Below, in pieces: positions 35,391 through 49,075 of a stretch of DNA of 64,000 nucleotides. Source of the DNA: Epiperipatus broadwayi (Eukaryota; Onychophora; Udeonychophora; Euonychophora; Peripatidae); contig JAQFVV010012422.1 of the NCBI GenBank assembly GCA_028023455.1, positions 6,631,710 through 6,695,709 of the forward strand. The letters are read 5' to 3'. The notes beneath the pieces are model-generated. The model ran no database searches, was not told where the DNA came from, and was given only the letters and a program-made list of their open reading frames with translations. The position numbers and the translations under genes are program-made. How positions within the stretch are numbered: the first letter of the stretch is position 1; each line of letters begins with the position of its first letter.

Positions 35391-38209
35391 ATGATAAATT
35401 CTGATTTGATTTCTCAGGAAAAAGATTTTGCTTCACTTAAATTATTTCATTTAAACATACGTAGCATTAGATGTCATTTTGATGAACTTGTAGTTTATTT
35501 AAATAATTTTCCTTTATTTCATTTTGATATAATTATTTTAACGGAAACTTGGATTTCTTTACAAGAACAAAATTTATATAGTTTGAATGGCTATACGAGT
35601 ATACTTTCTCCTCGTATGCATTTACGATCTGGTGGTGTTATGGTTTTTATAAAAACCGGTTTAGACTTTTCTTTCAATATTCCAACATTTAATACTGCAG
35701 AATGTATTTTATTAACTTTGAGACTCCCTAAATGTGTGCTTTCTATTTTGGCTATATATAGATCATGTACAAGTAAAGTTTTGGATTTTGTTACTGAACT
35801 TGATTCTTTGTTATTAGATTTGGGTTCAGAATCTGCTGTTTTAATGGGTGATCTAAATATTGATTTGTTAAATAATGCTTGTAAGTCTACTATAGATTAT
35901 TTAAATTTACTTTATAGCTATGGATTTAGTCAAACGCTTTTTTCACCTACGCGTATTACTCCTATATCTCAATCTCTTTTAGATCATATTTTTGTTAGAT
36001 TAAGCCGCAGTTTATTTTCTGATTCGTCTCTTTCTAAATTATTTCTTACAGATCATTTTGCTACTGAATTAAAAATATTGAATTGTATGGATAATATTAA
36101 TGTTTGTGCATATGTTGAGAAATTATCTTTTTCTAAATTGAATTATTTATTATCTGTTCAGAATTGGGATGAGATTTTTATGATAGATAATGTAAATGAT
36201 GCATTTTTGGGGTTCCAAGCTATTTGTTTAGATTTAATTGCTAAAGCAAAGTTTCATTTAAAATTGACAAGTAAGAATAGAAGAAGATCTCTTTGGGTGA
36301 CAGATGCGCTGGTATGTAAAATTAATCAGAGAAATGTATTAAAATCTTTGGATGGCTCATCAGATGTTTTAAAAAACTTAATGTTGAAATTAAGTCTGAT
36401 ATTAGAAAGTTGAAGTTTAGATATTATCAAGAATTTCTTAGTGATAAAAATGTTTCTTTGAAATGGAGAACAATAAATTCTTTGATTAAAAAATCTTCTC
36501 CTGATCGTATTAAATGTATTAAATATAATGAAAGTTTAATTGAGTTACAGAATAATGAAAAATATTTAGCTGATCGGTTTAATGAGTATTTTGTAAATTT
36601 ATCGATGCGTGATGTGCCTGAGCAGATTTTGTCTTCTTATTCAAGTTTGAATTCTTTTTATATTCTGATGTTTCTGAATCTCAGTTGTCTGTAGCAATTG
36701 ATAGTTTAAAAATGTCACTTCTTTTGGACTAGATGGTATAACACCTAAGATGCTTAAAGAAAATAAGGTTGCATTTTTGCCTATTTTAGTTCATTTATTT
36801 AATTTATCTTTGCAGTCTGGATCATTTCCAGAATGTCTGAAAGTTAATGTTATTACTCCTGTTTATAAAAAGGGTGATTCTACTCTTATGGTCAATTATA
36901 GGCCAATTGCTATTATTTCTGTTTTTTCTAAATTATTGGAAATGATTGTTAGGGATCAAATGTTGTCATTTCTGTTTAAAAATAAAATTTTATCTGACTA
37001 TCAATATGGTTTTCTTCCTGGCAGAAGTACATTAGATGCTTTAAAACATCATGTTCAGTATTTAACATCTTCATTGGATCAGGAACTTAAAACATTGGCT
37101 ATTTATCTTGATTTATCTAAAGCATTTGATTCTGTTAATCATAATATTTTGATTAAGCGTTGCTACTTGTATGGTTTTCGTGGATCTATTGGTAGTTGGT
37201 TGGAGAGTTATTTAAATGATAGGAAACAGTTTACTAATATTTATGGTACTATCAGTGATGTTGTCTTGATTAATTCTGGAGTTCCGCAAGGTTCAGTACT
37301 TGGTCCTCTATTGTTTTTAATTTATATTAATGATTTATTTTCATTGAAGTTACATTCTAAGATTTTTGGTTTTGCTGATGATATTGCTTTATCTTGCAAT
37401 GCTGTTTCTTATAATCTTCTTGAAAAATTAGTGAATGAGGATTTGGACTCAATTGGTAAATGGTTGGCATATAATTCATTGTTGGTCAATTTAGATAAAA
37501 CAAAAGCTATTCTTTTTTCTTACAAGCGTACTTTTTTTCTCTTAAGATTAAAATTTGCTGTAAGTATATTTTGCATTATAATAGTATATGTACTTGTGAG
37601 AATATTCCTTTGGTAGATAATTATTGTTATTTGGGAATATATATTGACTCCAGATTGTCCTGGACAAATCACATTACCTATCTTTGTCAACGGTTACGTA
37701 ATTTAAACTATATGTTTTATTATTTAGTTAAATTTCTTCCTAGGTCTGCTCTCATTTTTATTTACATTGCCTGTTATCAGAGTATTTTATCTTACAATAT
37801 CATTATTTGGGGTAATGCTTCTCCACATATTTTATCTTCTTTGCGTGTTTTGCAAAATTATACTTTATGCATTATTTTTGGTAGATCTCGCTCCTCTTCT
37901 GTTCGAGATATTTATATTGCATTTGGTTTATTTGATGTAAATCACTTATATCAATATAGAGTTATTTTTGATATTTTTTGTGCTAAACCTTTTCTGAATT
38001 CTAGAGTTTATGTTCTAAATACTCGCTCTTCTAATAAATTTCAATTACCTTTACCAAAATTTTTTAAGGAATCTAGTAGAAGACAATATGTTTATTCTGG
38101 GTCAAAGTTGTTTAATAAATTTGTATATGAATGTTCAATTGATCTGAATAATATTTCTTATATATCATTCAAAAAATATTTGTGTCAATGGTTGTGTAGT
38201 ATGTATTAA
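35391..38209 (+). pseudogene. LINE ORF2: APE endonuclease and reverse transcriptase, frameshifted
   Basis: 35391-36413 holds the endonuclease: FHLNIRSIR, ILTETWI (Glu), GGVMVFIK, LAIYR, VLMGDLNIDLL (Asp, Asn), LLDHIFVR and LTDHF (Asp-His). A frameshift at an A-run near 36370-36380 moves the frame to the 36410-36694 segment. Another near 36640-36715 (T- and A-runs) moves it to 36750-37616, which has the RT motifs VYKKGDSTLMVNYRPIAI, LDLSKAFDSVNHN, GVPQGSVLGPLLFLIYINDL, FGFADDIALSC and NLDKTKA. A last shift near 37540-37580 leads to 37571-38209 with YLGIYIDSRLSW and the C-terminal region ending ...CQWLCSMY. The catalytic residues of both enzymes are retained, so decay is recent or the shifts are sequencing errors. 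Confidence 0.88.
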
Positions 38210-38410
38210 TTTTGGCATTTATTTTATTTATTTAATTAATTTTATTTATTTCCTAAACTGTTCTTTTGAGTTTTTGATTGTATTTTTATTTAATTTATTT
38301 TTACATGTAAATTCCACACACAAGATTTTTCTTGTTTGGAGTTTTTAAATATTTGTGATGTACTTTGTTTTATTTCATAGAATAAATTGAATTGAATTGA
38401 ATTGAATTGA

Positions 38411-39126
<716 letters not shown>

Positions 39127-40000
39127 GAAATGTGAAATGACTGTATTCAATTCTGAAAAATACAGTATTAATAATAATGTACAACTTCCTATATATCACT
39201 GATTTCCTTCATTGATTAAAAAAATAATATATAAAAAAGTAGAACTTAATAATTTTTCTATATTTAAGTTTTTTTTTATTTACAATGTATTATATCTTAT
39301 GCACACACATCTTGTACATGTGTGATATATCTTATACAATTTTAGTGTGTATATACTTACGTACGCACATCTTTGTAAACATGTGTATGTTAAAAACTTA
39401 ATAGGTTCACTTTTGTTTATAAATTTCAGTATTCCGACTAGGTTTGAAACAAATATAAATATAGATGTATTACTATATTAGTTAAAGCATGGATAATATT
39501 TATCTAGCTAAAAAATAATTGTAGCTTTTAGAATAAAAAAAAAATCAATTTAATTAATATAAACAAAATTGTAAACAGTGATAATATCGAAATAATGCAC
39601 GTAAAATATATTAATAACTAAATCAAAATAATAAATAATTTTCAAAAATTCTCGATACCAGGCTGGATGCATATTATAGACATTTGAGCAAGATATACCC
39701 CCTACTTCCAAAAAAAAACAACAAAAAAACACTAAACGGTCAAAATATTAACCATTGAAATATTGTATTAACAAAATTACTCAAAAAAGAGTTCATCCAG
39801 AAGTTTGTATAAACTCTGTACACAATATGGTTCTACAGACAGTTTAAATTTTATATAGTTAATTATTTCTATATTAGATTTTTTTAAATACATAATCTTT
39901 AACGGGATGGGGAATAATACAACTCTTCTTTGATTTATATTTTCATAATCAATAAAAAATTAACTCACTTTATTTAAATGTGTTTACCATTCATAAAACA
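39127..40000. other. AT-rich spacer, nothing recognised
   Basis: No coding signal. Short words such as ACATGTGTGATATATC and ACATGTGTATG recur near 39310-39390. Confidence 0.5.
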
Positions 40001-40015
40001 CCTGTTTAACATTTT

Positions 40016-40126
40016 TTTTTTTCTCATATGCCATAGCATCTGCCGGGACGCGAACCCACAACCGTCTGCAACCAATTACTTGCTTGCACGGCGGCTACGA
40101 TGACCTCTCGGCTAACAACGCTTGAC
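40016..40126 (-). repeat. Complete tRNA-derived SINE with 15-bp target duplications
   Basis: Minus-strand reading starts GTCAAGCGTTGTTAGCCGAG, with an A-box-like TTAGCCGAGAGGTCATCG, then GGTTGCAGACGGTTGTGG, a B box GGTTCGCGTCCCGGC, ATGCTATGGCATATG and an A-tail. CCTGTTTAACATTTT is duplicated at 40001-40015 and 40127-40141. At 111 bp this is the best reference copy of the family in the window. Confidence 0.92.
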
Positions 40127-40141
40127 CCTGTTTAACATTTT

Positions 40142-40460
40142 ACATTCACTTAGACCCATAATAATTCAAAACTTTTGCTATGTCACTACCCTATATAAAA
40201 TAGCATTGCATATGTAAGGATCTCTCTTAGTTTTAAATCAATGCACAAATCTATAATGCTGATGATGACTTCACTGTTAAAGTGATCTTTAGCTTCTCCA
40301 CTTTAGATAGGTTTAAAGTCTATTATAAATCATGTCTTTCATCAAGGCAATGTAATAATAAAAATATTTCAAATAAGATACTGTTTGATGTTCATTATCC
40401 TTTGTCTTTATTTTCTAATTATAAAATCACATTTCTTTCATGATTTAAACTGCTTTTTTA
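40142..40460. other. Spacer, nothing recognised
   Basis: AT-rich sequence between the SINE and MITE copy A. Confidence 0.4.
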
Positions 40461-40881
40461 TTAAACAATTCAAAATACAGCAAAACTCTCCATATAGTAG
40501 TGCCATCTTGTGCTAACAAGAGCAATCAATGGATGCCAGAAGGCTTGTGCATAAAATCCCTATCTAGTGCCTACTCATCCAATATCCCCAGACTAGTTTC
40601 TGGCTTGTGGCCTTCATCAGTGAGGAGCCTTGGATCTGATAGCACTGCACCTAGATCTTAGGATCTAATGCAACCTCCAGCACCCACCTTTTAACTCTAT
40701 TTAACTACAAAACTATGAGAATGAAATTGAAAATACTATTAATATTTTCAACCCAAGCTCAATAGCTTATATAGTCATGGCACAAGATGGCACTACTAAA
40801 TGGAGAGTTTTGCCGTATTTTGAATTGTTTAATAACAATTATTGTGCTAGTATGAGATAGTGATCATGTGATGTTTAGTGC
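40461..40881. repeat. MITE family 1, copy A
   Basis: The left end TTAAACAATTCAAAATAC followed by GCAAAACTCTCCAT is mirrored at about 40785-40832 with two or three mismatches over about 47 bp. The interior carries the family signature CTCATCCAATAT, AGACTAGTTT, GGCTTGTGGC and CATCAGTGAGGAG. The far right end has TGATCATGTGATGTTTAG (to about 40881), matching the termini of copies C-E. No open frame. Confidence 0.85.
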
Positions 40882-41539
40882 TTTTTTATTGTTGCCATCT
40901 ATTGTTGGTCATTTAAAAGTTCTAGTATTAATTAATGCTAGTCTTCAAAGAAAGGCTTATCAAATGCTTCAGTTAGCCTAAAATTAAAAATTAATGTCAC
41001 AACCCATTTATTTTTCTTTAAGATAACAGAATAATAACCACAACCATATAATGTATAAACAAAACTGATTTAATCTTCTAAATCAAAATTAAATTCATGT
41101 TTGTATTTTTTAATTTCTCAGTCAAATTTACTCCTGCAATGAGCCATTATTCTTTCTATATTATTTTAAATAAATAATAATCTAATCATCACTAAAGTTT
41201 CATATTTTATATATTCTTTTTTTATTAAAACTAAAACAAAGAGCAATCTTAAAAATAATATATCAACTATGCAAATAAAAAATAAAATAAACAGAAATAA
41301 ATAATCAAATGAAAGAGTTTATTTTTAGCCTTCATGCTAAGAAAATGTATTTCAATGAAAAAAAAAATTCCAGTAAAGTTGCTTTTTGTTTTTGCTTTTA
41401 AAAACGTGCTTTTATTTTAATAACGTTACTATGCCGGACTTTTTTGTCTTTATTGTCCGATTTCAGATATTATTTTGAGATTGCAAAAAAAATATATGTA
41501 TCAATTAATTGCTGTACTTATTTTTGATTGAAAACAAAC
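40882..41539. other. AT-rich spacer
   Basis: No assigned feature. The segment TGAAAAAAAAAATTCCAGTAAAGTT near 41357 resembles the interior of the 992-bp element at about 49975. Confidence 0.4.
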
Positions 41540-42210
41540 AAGTTCTTTTGGACAACAACTTGTGAAAGATGGCATTGGCAAGCACATCGATGTGCGGCGA
41601 GGGAGAATGATGGTTTAGCCGATCATACAAAATGCATTCACTTGAAACAACAACTTGTAAAATATGGAAGGGTCAGGGAGGAGGAATATGTCAGCATGTA
41701 GTGGGGTGGGGAACAATGGTTTTGCTGATCTGAAGGATCATCAAAAAGATGCAGTAGTCTAAGCAAACCAACCTTATAATTTCCAAAACAAGCTGCAACC
41801 TCAGCCATTTTATTTGTCTCATATGTGTTCTCGTGCAAATGTGAGTTTTCACGTGAGTTCTGTGCAATGGTGCTTGTCCCTATCCTTTTCCAATTGTTAA
41901 AAACCTTGCAAGTTGTGTATGGAAGCATGATGATGGTCTTAAAATTATTACTATGTAATACTACATCAGGTAGAGTGTAATATCATTACTAGGAATGTAC
42001 ATTTCAAGAGTTATGGCCAGTTGATTTCTATACATCCTCACATGATATGGTAGCTATCTGTGAAGTGTGGGCTATTTGCATGGTTTCGCAAAGCACATCA
42101 GCAGGTTGTAATATTGGTGGGCAATGACATTTAGGCCTGTAATGGTTAATATAAACAAAACTGTTCTATAGGCCATAAGTTTGGCCACAAAAACAGCATT
42201 TTTTATGGGT
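41540..42210. repeat. Diverged relative of the 992-bp element, inverted orientation
   Basis: Shares with the complement of about 49120-49700 the blocks CTGTTCTATAGGCCATAA, TTAGGCCTGTAATGG, GCACATCAGCAGG, TTATGGCCAGTTGA, CGTGAGTTCTGTGCAATGG and AGCTGCAACCTCAGCCATTT. Its ends were not found. The 96-codon minus-strand frame at 41638-41928 lies inside this repeat and is not conserved in the other copy. Confidence 0.6.
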
Positions 42211-43831
42211 TTTTACACATAAAAAGTGCCATCAAGCAGGTGGTATGGTCTAAAAATAGAGTACCAATAAATTTTTGTAAAGAATATGTTTGTGTGATGA
42301 AATTACTTTTTAAAATATTAAAATTCCATTTATAATTAGAAAAATAATAATAATAGTGAAGTGCCTTATGTTCTTTAGGTTTGGGTAATATGAAGAGCTA
42401 AAAAAGCCCAAATATTTTCAAATAAATCTGAATAATTACATCATATATTTACTGAGAAACAACTATTTAATTTTACAAAAATAAAAATAAACAAAATTGC
42501 ACTTTTCAATTTATAAGAAACTGGAATAAATTTTAAATAGGCAGAAGTTGCCTATGTGCAGTAAATCCTTTCTTCGAATGGTATGATCTATAAAATTTCT
42601 TCATTTGATTTTTCATTGAAAGATATTAAAATATAGGTATGTTAGTTAGAACTAATATTAATCCAAAAATATATATTAGTTCTGGCTTCTGTTGTTAAAT
42701 AATTGCAAAACTGTAAAAGATAGCCAAAATTGATTGCAATATGTCAAACTTCTAGAAAAGAGTAACTTAAAAAAGAGTGATTTTTATTTTCTCATTTGGC
42801 CATTTCTACATATTTTGTTTATAAACATGTAGATTAGCCTTGAATTATTACTTAACTTTACTTAGTCACTCTGTTTTATTAAATGATGGCTAGCATATAA
42901 CACACATATACATATAATAAATTAAACCCTGTCATTAACGTAAATAAACTATAATAGAGAATAAGAAATAAAATTAATTTAACAAATCAAATGTACTTTT
43001 GATGCATCAGCGTTATGATCATGGTTTACAACAACAAGAAAACCTATTATTTATCATTGATTTTTTTTTTTTTTTTAAAAAAAACAAAACATTTTTTGCT
43101 CATTTGAGCACTATTGACTCTTTGTTGTTTAAAAAGTTTTTATTTAGTTCACAAAATTAACAGTGATGAATCAGAGAGCCAATGATTTTCAAATAAGCAA
43201 AAAATTTATAACGGTAGTGTTGTTTTTTTTTTTTTATTATAATTATGATTATGATACTAACATGTTGAAAGTATATTTGGTTTGTTAAAATTAATTTTAT
43301 TTACTATTCTTTGTTATAGTTTCTTTATGTTACATATATAAATGATATATTTGGCAGTCTGATCTGTTAACCCTGAAAATCTTCATATCAACATTACAAA
43401 GAAATTAAGTCATATGTCACATGACGTATCAACATTCGTATCAACATATATATATAACGGTATCCAACATACAATAGTAAGAATTATTATTAAAAATAAA
43501 TGTATTTATTTATTCATTTATATTTTGGCATTTAATATTTTTAAAACTGAGATCTGTCAATTATAATGACAAACATAACTATTTATTGCATTTATATTTG
43601 CCTGTTTTCTAATTATAATCTTTTAAAAGATATATTTAAAAAAGTAGCCGCATATTTTCCATTTTAAGTGGAATATTATAATTTTAAAAATGATGTGAAA
43701 TCACAAAATTTAAATAATAAATTTTAGTTTATTAAAAAAAGTGCTCTAGCAAATGATAAACCTTTATATATATAAATTGATCATTACAGTCCTCATACTT
43801 AAACAAACGAAAAGAATCTTAGTAACAAATA
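42211..43831. other. AT-rich spacer, nothing recognised
   Basis: No gene-like sequence on either strand. Long T- and A-runs near 43060-43085. Confidence 0.5.
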
Positions 43832-44140
43832 CACAGAGGCGAAACGCTCCATATAGTAGCACCACTCAGTGCAAGCCAGAGTAATCAATGGATGCAGGAA
43901 GATTTTTTTGCATAAAATCCTTATTTTGTGCCTACTCATCCAATATCTCTAGACTAGTTTGTGGCTTGTGGCTTTCATCAGTGAGGAGTATTGGATCTGA
44001 GAATATTGCATTTAGATCTTAGGATCTAGGGCTACTCTCTAGTAGCCACTTTTTACCTTATTAGCTAACTATAAAGCTTTGAGTCCAAAAGGCAAACACA
44101 GTAATGTTTTCAATTCAAGCTCATTAGCTTGTATAGTCAT
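43832..44140. repeat. MITE family 1, copy B (right end missing)
   Basis: Starts CACAGAGGCGAAACGCTCCA and follows copy A through CTCATCCAATATCTC, AGACTAGTTTGTGGCTTGTG and the AAGCTCATTAGCTTGTATAG block. It then leaves homology before the right terminal repeat. Confidence 0.75.
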
Positions 44141-44241
44141 ATAGATATGAACTCAGTTCAGCATTGATACTTTTTGATGTCTTTGTTCTTTAATAAGCAC
44201 AGTCATCAAAATCCTATTGAGCAGGATTGGTATTAAACTAT

Positions 44242-44430
44242 TAAACATCACATGATCACCATTCTTTATGCTTACACAAGCTGTTTATACAGAGGCAAAA
44301 CTCCATATAGTCGTGCCATTTAGTGCAAGCCAGAGTAATCAATGGATGAAGGTGGCACTACTGCATGGAGAGTTTTGCCTCCGTGTAAACAGCTGTGTAA
44401 GAATAAATAATGGTGATCATGTGATGTTTA
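44242..44430. repeat. MITE family 1, copy C (short deletion form with intact ends)
   Basis: 189 bp with about 68-bp inverted ends: left AACATCACATGATCACCATT ... ACACAAGCTGTTTATACAGA, right its complement with few mismatches. TA dinucleotides flank AACATCAC on both sides, suggesting a TA target, as used by Tc1/mariner-type elements. Most of the interior seen in copies A and B is deleted. Confidence 0.85.
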
Positions 44431-44613
44431 GAATGTTAGTAATGTTGTCAAACCAATGTTACAAATAAACAACAAATGAACAAAAATCCGTTTTCTGCCT
44501 CAATTGTAATGTTGCCTTTGTTAATCATTCCATATTCATCAGTCCACCAATTTTGGGATTCTCTACTGCTTGATAATTTTTGTTTTTTATTTTCATTAAT
44601 CATATTAATAAAA

Positions 44614-44678
44614 TGATAACAAGCAGTTGTCCCAGGTTCGCTTCCCGGCTGACGCTTTGACATATATATATAAAAAGT
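44614..44678 (+). repeat. tRNA-derived SINE, 5'-truncated
   Basis: Contains ACAAGCAGTTGTCCCAGG, the B box GGTTCGCTTCCCGGC, and GACGCTTTGACATAT followed by an AT/A tail. Matches the 3' half of the copy at 27842-27946. Confidence 0.75.
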
Positions 44679-44806
44679 AAAATTAAATAAACTTTAATAA
44701 TTTTAGAAATCAAAGATTTATTATAGGCTGATTTATATTATCTTTACACTTCACTTTTATAGTAAACCTCAAGCAAATTGTGTCAAAAAAGATAGACTAT
44801 TTATTG

Positions 44807-45193
44807 CCTGGTCCCCAACCTTAATGGGAGCATTCAGTTTCAGTGAGCATCATCGCTTATTGGCCCGTTCTTGCCATTGGCTATGCGTTATCTTTCTGTA
44901 TACACATAGGTTATGAATGCTCAATAAATACTTATATGTACAAATTATTTTTTTCAAATTTTTTAATTATTGTTTCTAATCAGAGTTCAAGTGTAAATTG
45001 AATTCCAATATAATATAATATTTATGTATTTCATCTTTAGTTTACAGTAAATTTTTATTAGTACATGTTTTAGCAACAACAACAACAACAAAAAAAATGA
45101 ATAATTTATTTTAAACCTCAGAAAATTATCTGAAAATAGTTCGCAGGCCAGTAAAAAATACGCTATACGCGTGCCATAAGTTCGCCACCACTG
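44807..45193. repeat. Non-autonomous hAT remnants (two terminus-like ends)
   Basis: The right end reads CGCGTGCCATAAGTTCGCC up to CACCACTG at 45193. Its complement, CAGTGGTGGCGAAC...ATGGCACGCG, is a classic hAT terminus. At 44807 CCTGGTCCCCAACC resembles a different hAT terminus (CAGnGGTCCCCAACC). The two ends do not match each other and no shared 8-bp duplication was seen, so these may be two separate fragments. Confidence 0.5.
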
Positions 45194-46912
45194 CATTAAA
45201 GCACCAGCTGTCTAATGATTATTCGAATTCACACTAGATGGCAGTAGATTAGAAAGTTGATTTTGCTTTATTATATATTGCGTGAACTGGGGAAATTATG
45301 TCAGTTGATATTTTTAAAAATTAAGATTAACAATTTTGTAGAAAAGTATTACAATGTTTAAATTTTGCTGCAAGTGGCTTCGGATGACGGACAAATTCTA
45401 TATCAATAGAAATGTTACCATTTTTTCTTAAGATTTTGAAAAGTAAGGAAAAAAAAAACCCGAATAGATAAAGTAAAAAATACTGGTCAGATAAATTTGT
45501 TAACGCTGCCAAAAACTTTTATCATAAAACTAAATCATAAAGTTTTGAGTACAAAAATAGCTGTCGAGTTTTAGAAATAACGATGGACAACCTTGAGTCA
45601 TTTAGGCACGGAGCTTTTTTTAAACTCTACTTTCAAATAAATTTTTGTTGGCAAACTAAACCAAATCGTACTGACAGCAATAAAACAGCTTTCTATAGTT
45701 TTAAAAAAAAAATCAAAGTCAAAAAGGCCACAATATTTTGTAGTAATTTATCATAAAAAATAAAAATAATAATAAAAGGTGATCAACAGCACCCCTCGCT
45801 AATGAGTGCAGGCACTCCAACTTCAAGTAAATACATAATAATAATACACTAGGAATGAGTTTTGTGATGACTACGCAAAACCAATCCCCCAATATGTCTA
45901 CATACATATGTTTCTCCACAAATCTGTTTGTTTATAATATTTTACAACGTTGTCTTTTAACGTCTTCTACAACAAACATTTATTTCTGAAAGACTTGAAC
46001 GTCTTATCTAATTGTAGGTCTTCATTGCAATCTATCTTCAAGCACATATTCCTAACGAAACAATAAATACAGCATTTCTTTAGAGTGCCTTTGAGATAAT
46101 ATTTATAATGTAAACAAGATCTGCCTCTCCCATGAAAACCATGCTCAAATTTACTATAAAACACCCATTTGGAAAATCCTGCATTCTTCATTCGTTTTAT
46201 ACGTTCAATCCGATGAAGGAGTGATTTTACAATGATGAACATTATATAAATATCATATTTAGTAATTTGAAAAACTGAATGATTGATCTTATGATCTTAC
46301 CACCATATTTTTAGAGTTTTAAGGGGCATCCTTAAATAAAATAATTTATTTGCCTTCATATTACATCAATAGGATGTCCATGTTTCACTTCCATATACTA
46401 AATTCGGTAAAATTATATATCTAGATTAGTTTTTGTAGTTAGTTCACTGTGAAGAAATACTATATGTTTTAACTTGTTAAAAGTAACTGCAGAACAACAC
46501 TTAAATCCACTTTCTATTTAAAAATCTAACAAGTTATTGGCTTACAACTATATAATCAAAAGTTGCTGAAGATTTCCTTCCACCACAAGAACTTATGTAT
46601 TTTTTTATTAGTAAGTATTAACAAAGGTTCTTATATTTTGCATTCAAAACATTATGTACATTCTGTAAATCATTTTTTGGATTAGAAATATTGCACAATC
46701 ACGGGCATACTATACATTCAGAAGCCCCCCACCCCACCAAAGTTCTTTGTTTATGTTTTTAATTAATTCAAATTAAAAATTCCAACATTGAAAGTATAAT
46801 GCATTTTGATTCCTGATTCATTAAGCTACCTATAAACTGATCCAAAAACCCTTATCATATTTTAATAGCAAAAAAGAAATGTTAATAAAATATTAGTCAA
46901 ATGGCCTTTTAT
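45194..46912. other. AT-rich stretch, nothing assigned
   Basis: A 91-codon minus-strand frame at 45967-46242 contains basic and Cys-rich stretches but matches no family I know. It lacks codon-use contrast with its surroundings and is left unannotated. Confidence 0.45.
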
Positions 46913-47236
46913 AAACATCACATGATCACCATTTTTTATGTCTATACAAGCTATTTATGCAAAGGCAAAGTTCTCCATATAGTAGCGCCACTCAGTGCAA
47001 GCCAGAGTAATTAATGGATGCAGGAAGGTTTGTGCATAAAATCCCTGTCCAATACCTAAGATCTAGATGCAGTGCTCCCAGATTCAATGTTCCTCACTGA
47101 TGAAAGTCACAAGCTAGAAACTAGTCTGGGAATATTGGATGAATGGGCACTAGATAGGAGTTTTATGCACAAACTTTCCTACATTTACTGATTACTATGG
47201 CTTGCACTGAGTGATGCTACTATAAGGGAATTTTTT
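46913..47236. repeat. MITE family 1, copy D (long palindrome)
   Basis: Starts TAAACATCACATGATCACCA after a TA. Its left half (CAGTGCAAGCCAGAGTAAT, GCAGGAAGGTTTGTGCATAAAA) is repeated inverted in the right half (TTTTATGCACAAACTTTCCT, ATTACTATGGCTTGCACTGA). It is therefore almost a full palindrome, unlike copy A. Confidence 0.85.
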
Positions 47237-47899
47237 ATAAAATTATTTGATTGGATAAGATTTTCAAAAGCCAGGTGAATGAGGATGAAAAAAGAAATCA
47301 GTGGTTCTGAAAATGCCATGGATATAATTGGCAAATGATAATTTAATTTATCCTTCTTTTCGTGTTATCTGCTTTATGTAAAATATTCATTCTATTGGAA
47401 TTAAAATTAAATTTTTTATTGTAAGGGCATTCATGATTTTAAATACTAAAAACATTGTTTTGTGCCTTCTTTTATACATGAGTTTATGATCATTACATTT
47501 TGGCTGACCAATATATAATTGCCCATATTCACAACTAATTCCATATGTTATTTTTCAGTTTTAATTAATTTTGTCTTTTGTAATATATAATAATCTATTC
47601 AATTCCAGCAGAAGTCTCTGACTAAATACTGTGTTCAACGTTAGTACAAATTTGACGATTTATTACCTTTTTGATAAACATATCAATATTATGAATAACT
47701 ATTTATTAGCAACATATTGTTATGTTAATATTAAACCAGATGCATGTTGCAAACACAGTTAAGCATTAATATATCTATTCATACAAACTTCTATCAGGAA
47801 TATTATTTTAACTTTCATATTTGCATACTATTAAGTATATAGCACTGGGATTATTAAATGTATGTATTTGAAAATTTTCTGTTAATCATTTGCTTTTTT
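47237..47899. other. AT-rich spacer
   Basis: Nothing recognised. Confidence 0.45.
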
Positions 47900-49075
47900 T
47901 CTGATGATGAACAGAGATATCATCTATATTTTCCTTCGTTATCAATCCAATGCATGATAAAGATCTCTTCAAGGTTAATCCAATCTCCAATCAATAGCTT
48001 CTCTTCTCTATATCACACAAACAAAGTTCCTTATTTAATCCATTCATTTCATGTATGGTCTCTTTCTAGGTCTTTTACAATTTTTGGACTCCAGCTTTAA
48101 GACATTTATTGTCCATTTTTTTTGAGATCCAGTTTAAGATTTCTACTTTCCATTTATTACATCTTCTAAAAACATGCCTATCTCAGTGCCATTTTAGTCT
48201 CTTAATATCTTTAATGATGACGATGATATCTGTTTGCTTTCTTATCCAAGCATTTCATTTTTAATCTCTTCTTGTTACTCTCAGCATAAATCTTTTCATG
48301 TTTCATTGAGTGGTCTGAAATCTTTGTATTGATTTTCTGTTAAATGATCATGCCTTAGAACCATAAGAGTATTAACAAAGCACATTTTTTAAAAATCTTT
48401 CTTTTAAAAGATATAAACGTACTTCTTTTTCAAACAAATTTCTATTAAAAATTCCCATCCAAGTTTAATTTTATGAATAATTTCTTTTGTTCTGTTGTAT
48501 CTATATTAATAATATGTCTTAAGATATTTATAGTTATTAACTTTATCTAATTCATGATTCTCACTTTTTATTTTATTTTCTGTGAAAATCTGTTTTCCAT
48601 TGATAACTCTTGCAATATTTTCTGAAGTCCTGAAGCATTATTTGCAAAAACGACCATATCACCTTCAAAATCTAAATGATTTAAATGAAACCCTTGCATT
48701 TTTATTATCTTAGCTTTCCATTTTAATCCACAAATTACCTCCAAAACTATGTGGAATCAACCTGTTTTATATATTGATTATCAATGTTAATCTACTTAGT
48801 ACAGCTTTCTTGTTGCTTTTGATAAATATTCTTCAACATAAGACAATATCCCATATCTTTATCTTGATGATTCAAATAATTATTGTGAAATTATTTATAG
48901 AGTAAAATGCCTTTTTATAATCCCCAAACCCAAAACATAAATGCAATTCATACTCATTGGTCTCATCTATAACTTCCATCAATACTTGGATACGAACGAC
49001 TATACTAAAACTACTTTAAAATCCATCTCATTTTCCCATTTGGTTAGAGTCCTAATTTTTCTGTAACTAAATTTT

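Noticed and set aside
41638-41928. 96-codon minus-strand frame as a gene
   Set aside because: It lies in a dispersed repeat whose related copy at about 49400-49700 does not preserve the frame.
45967-46242. 91-codon minus-strand frame with basic/Cys-rich stretches as a host exon
   Set aside because: No recognised family, no convincing pair of splice sites and no contrast in composition.
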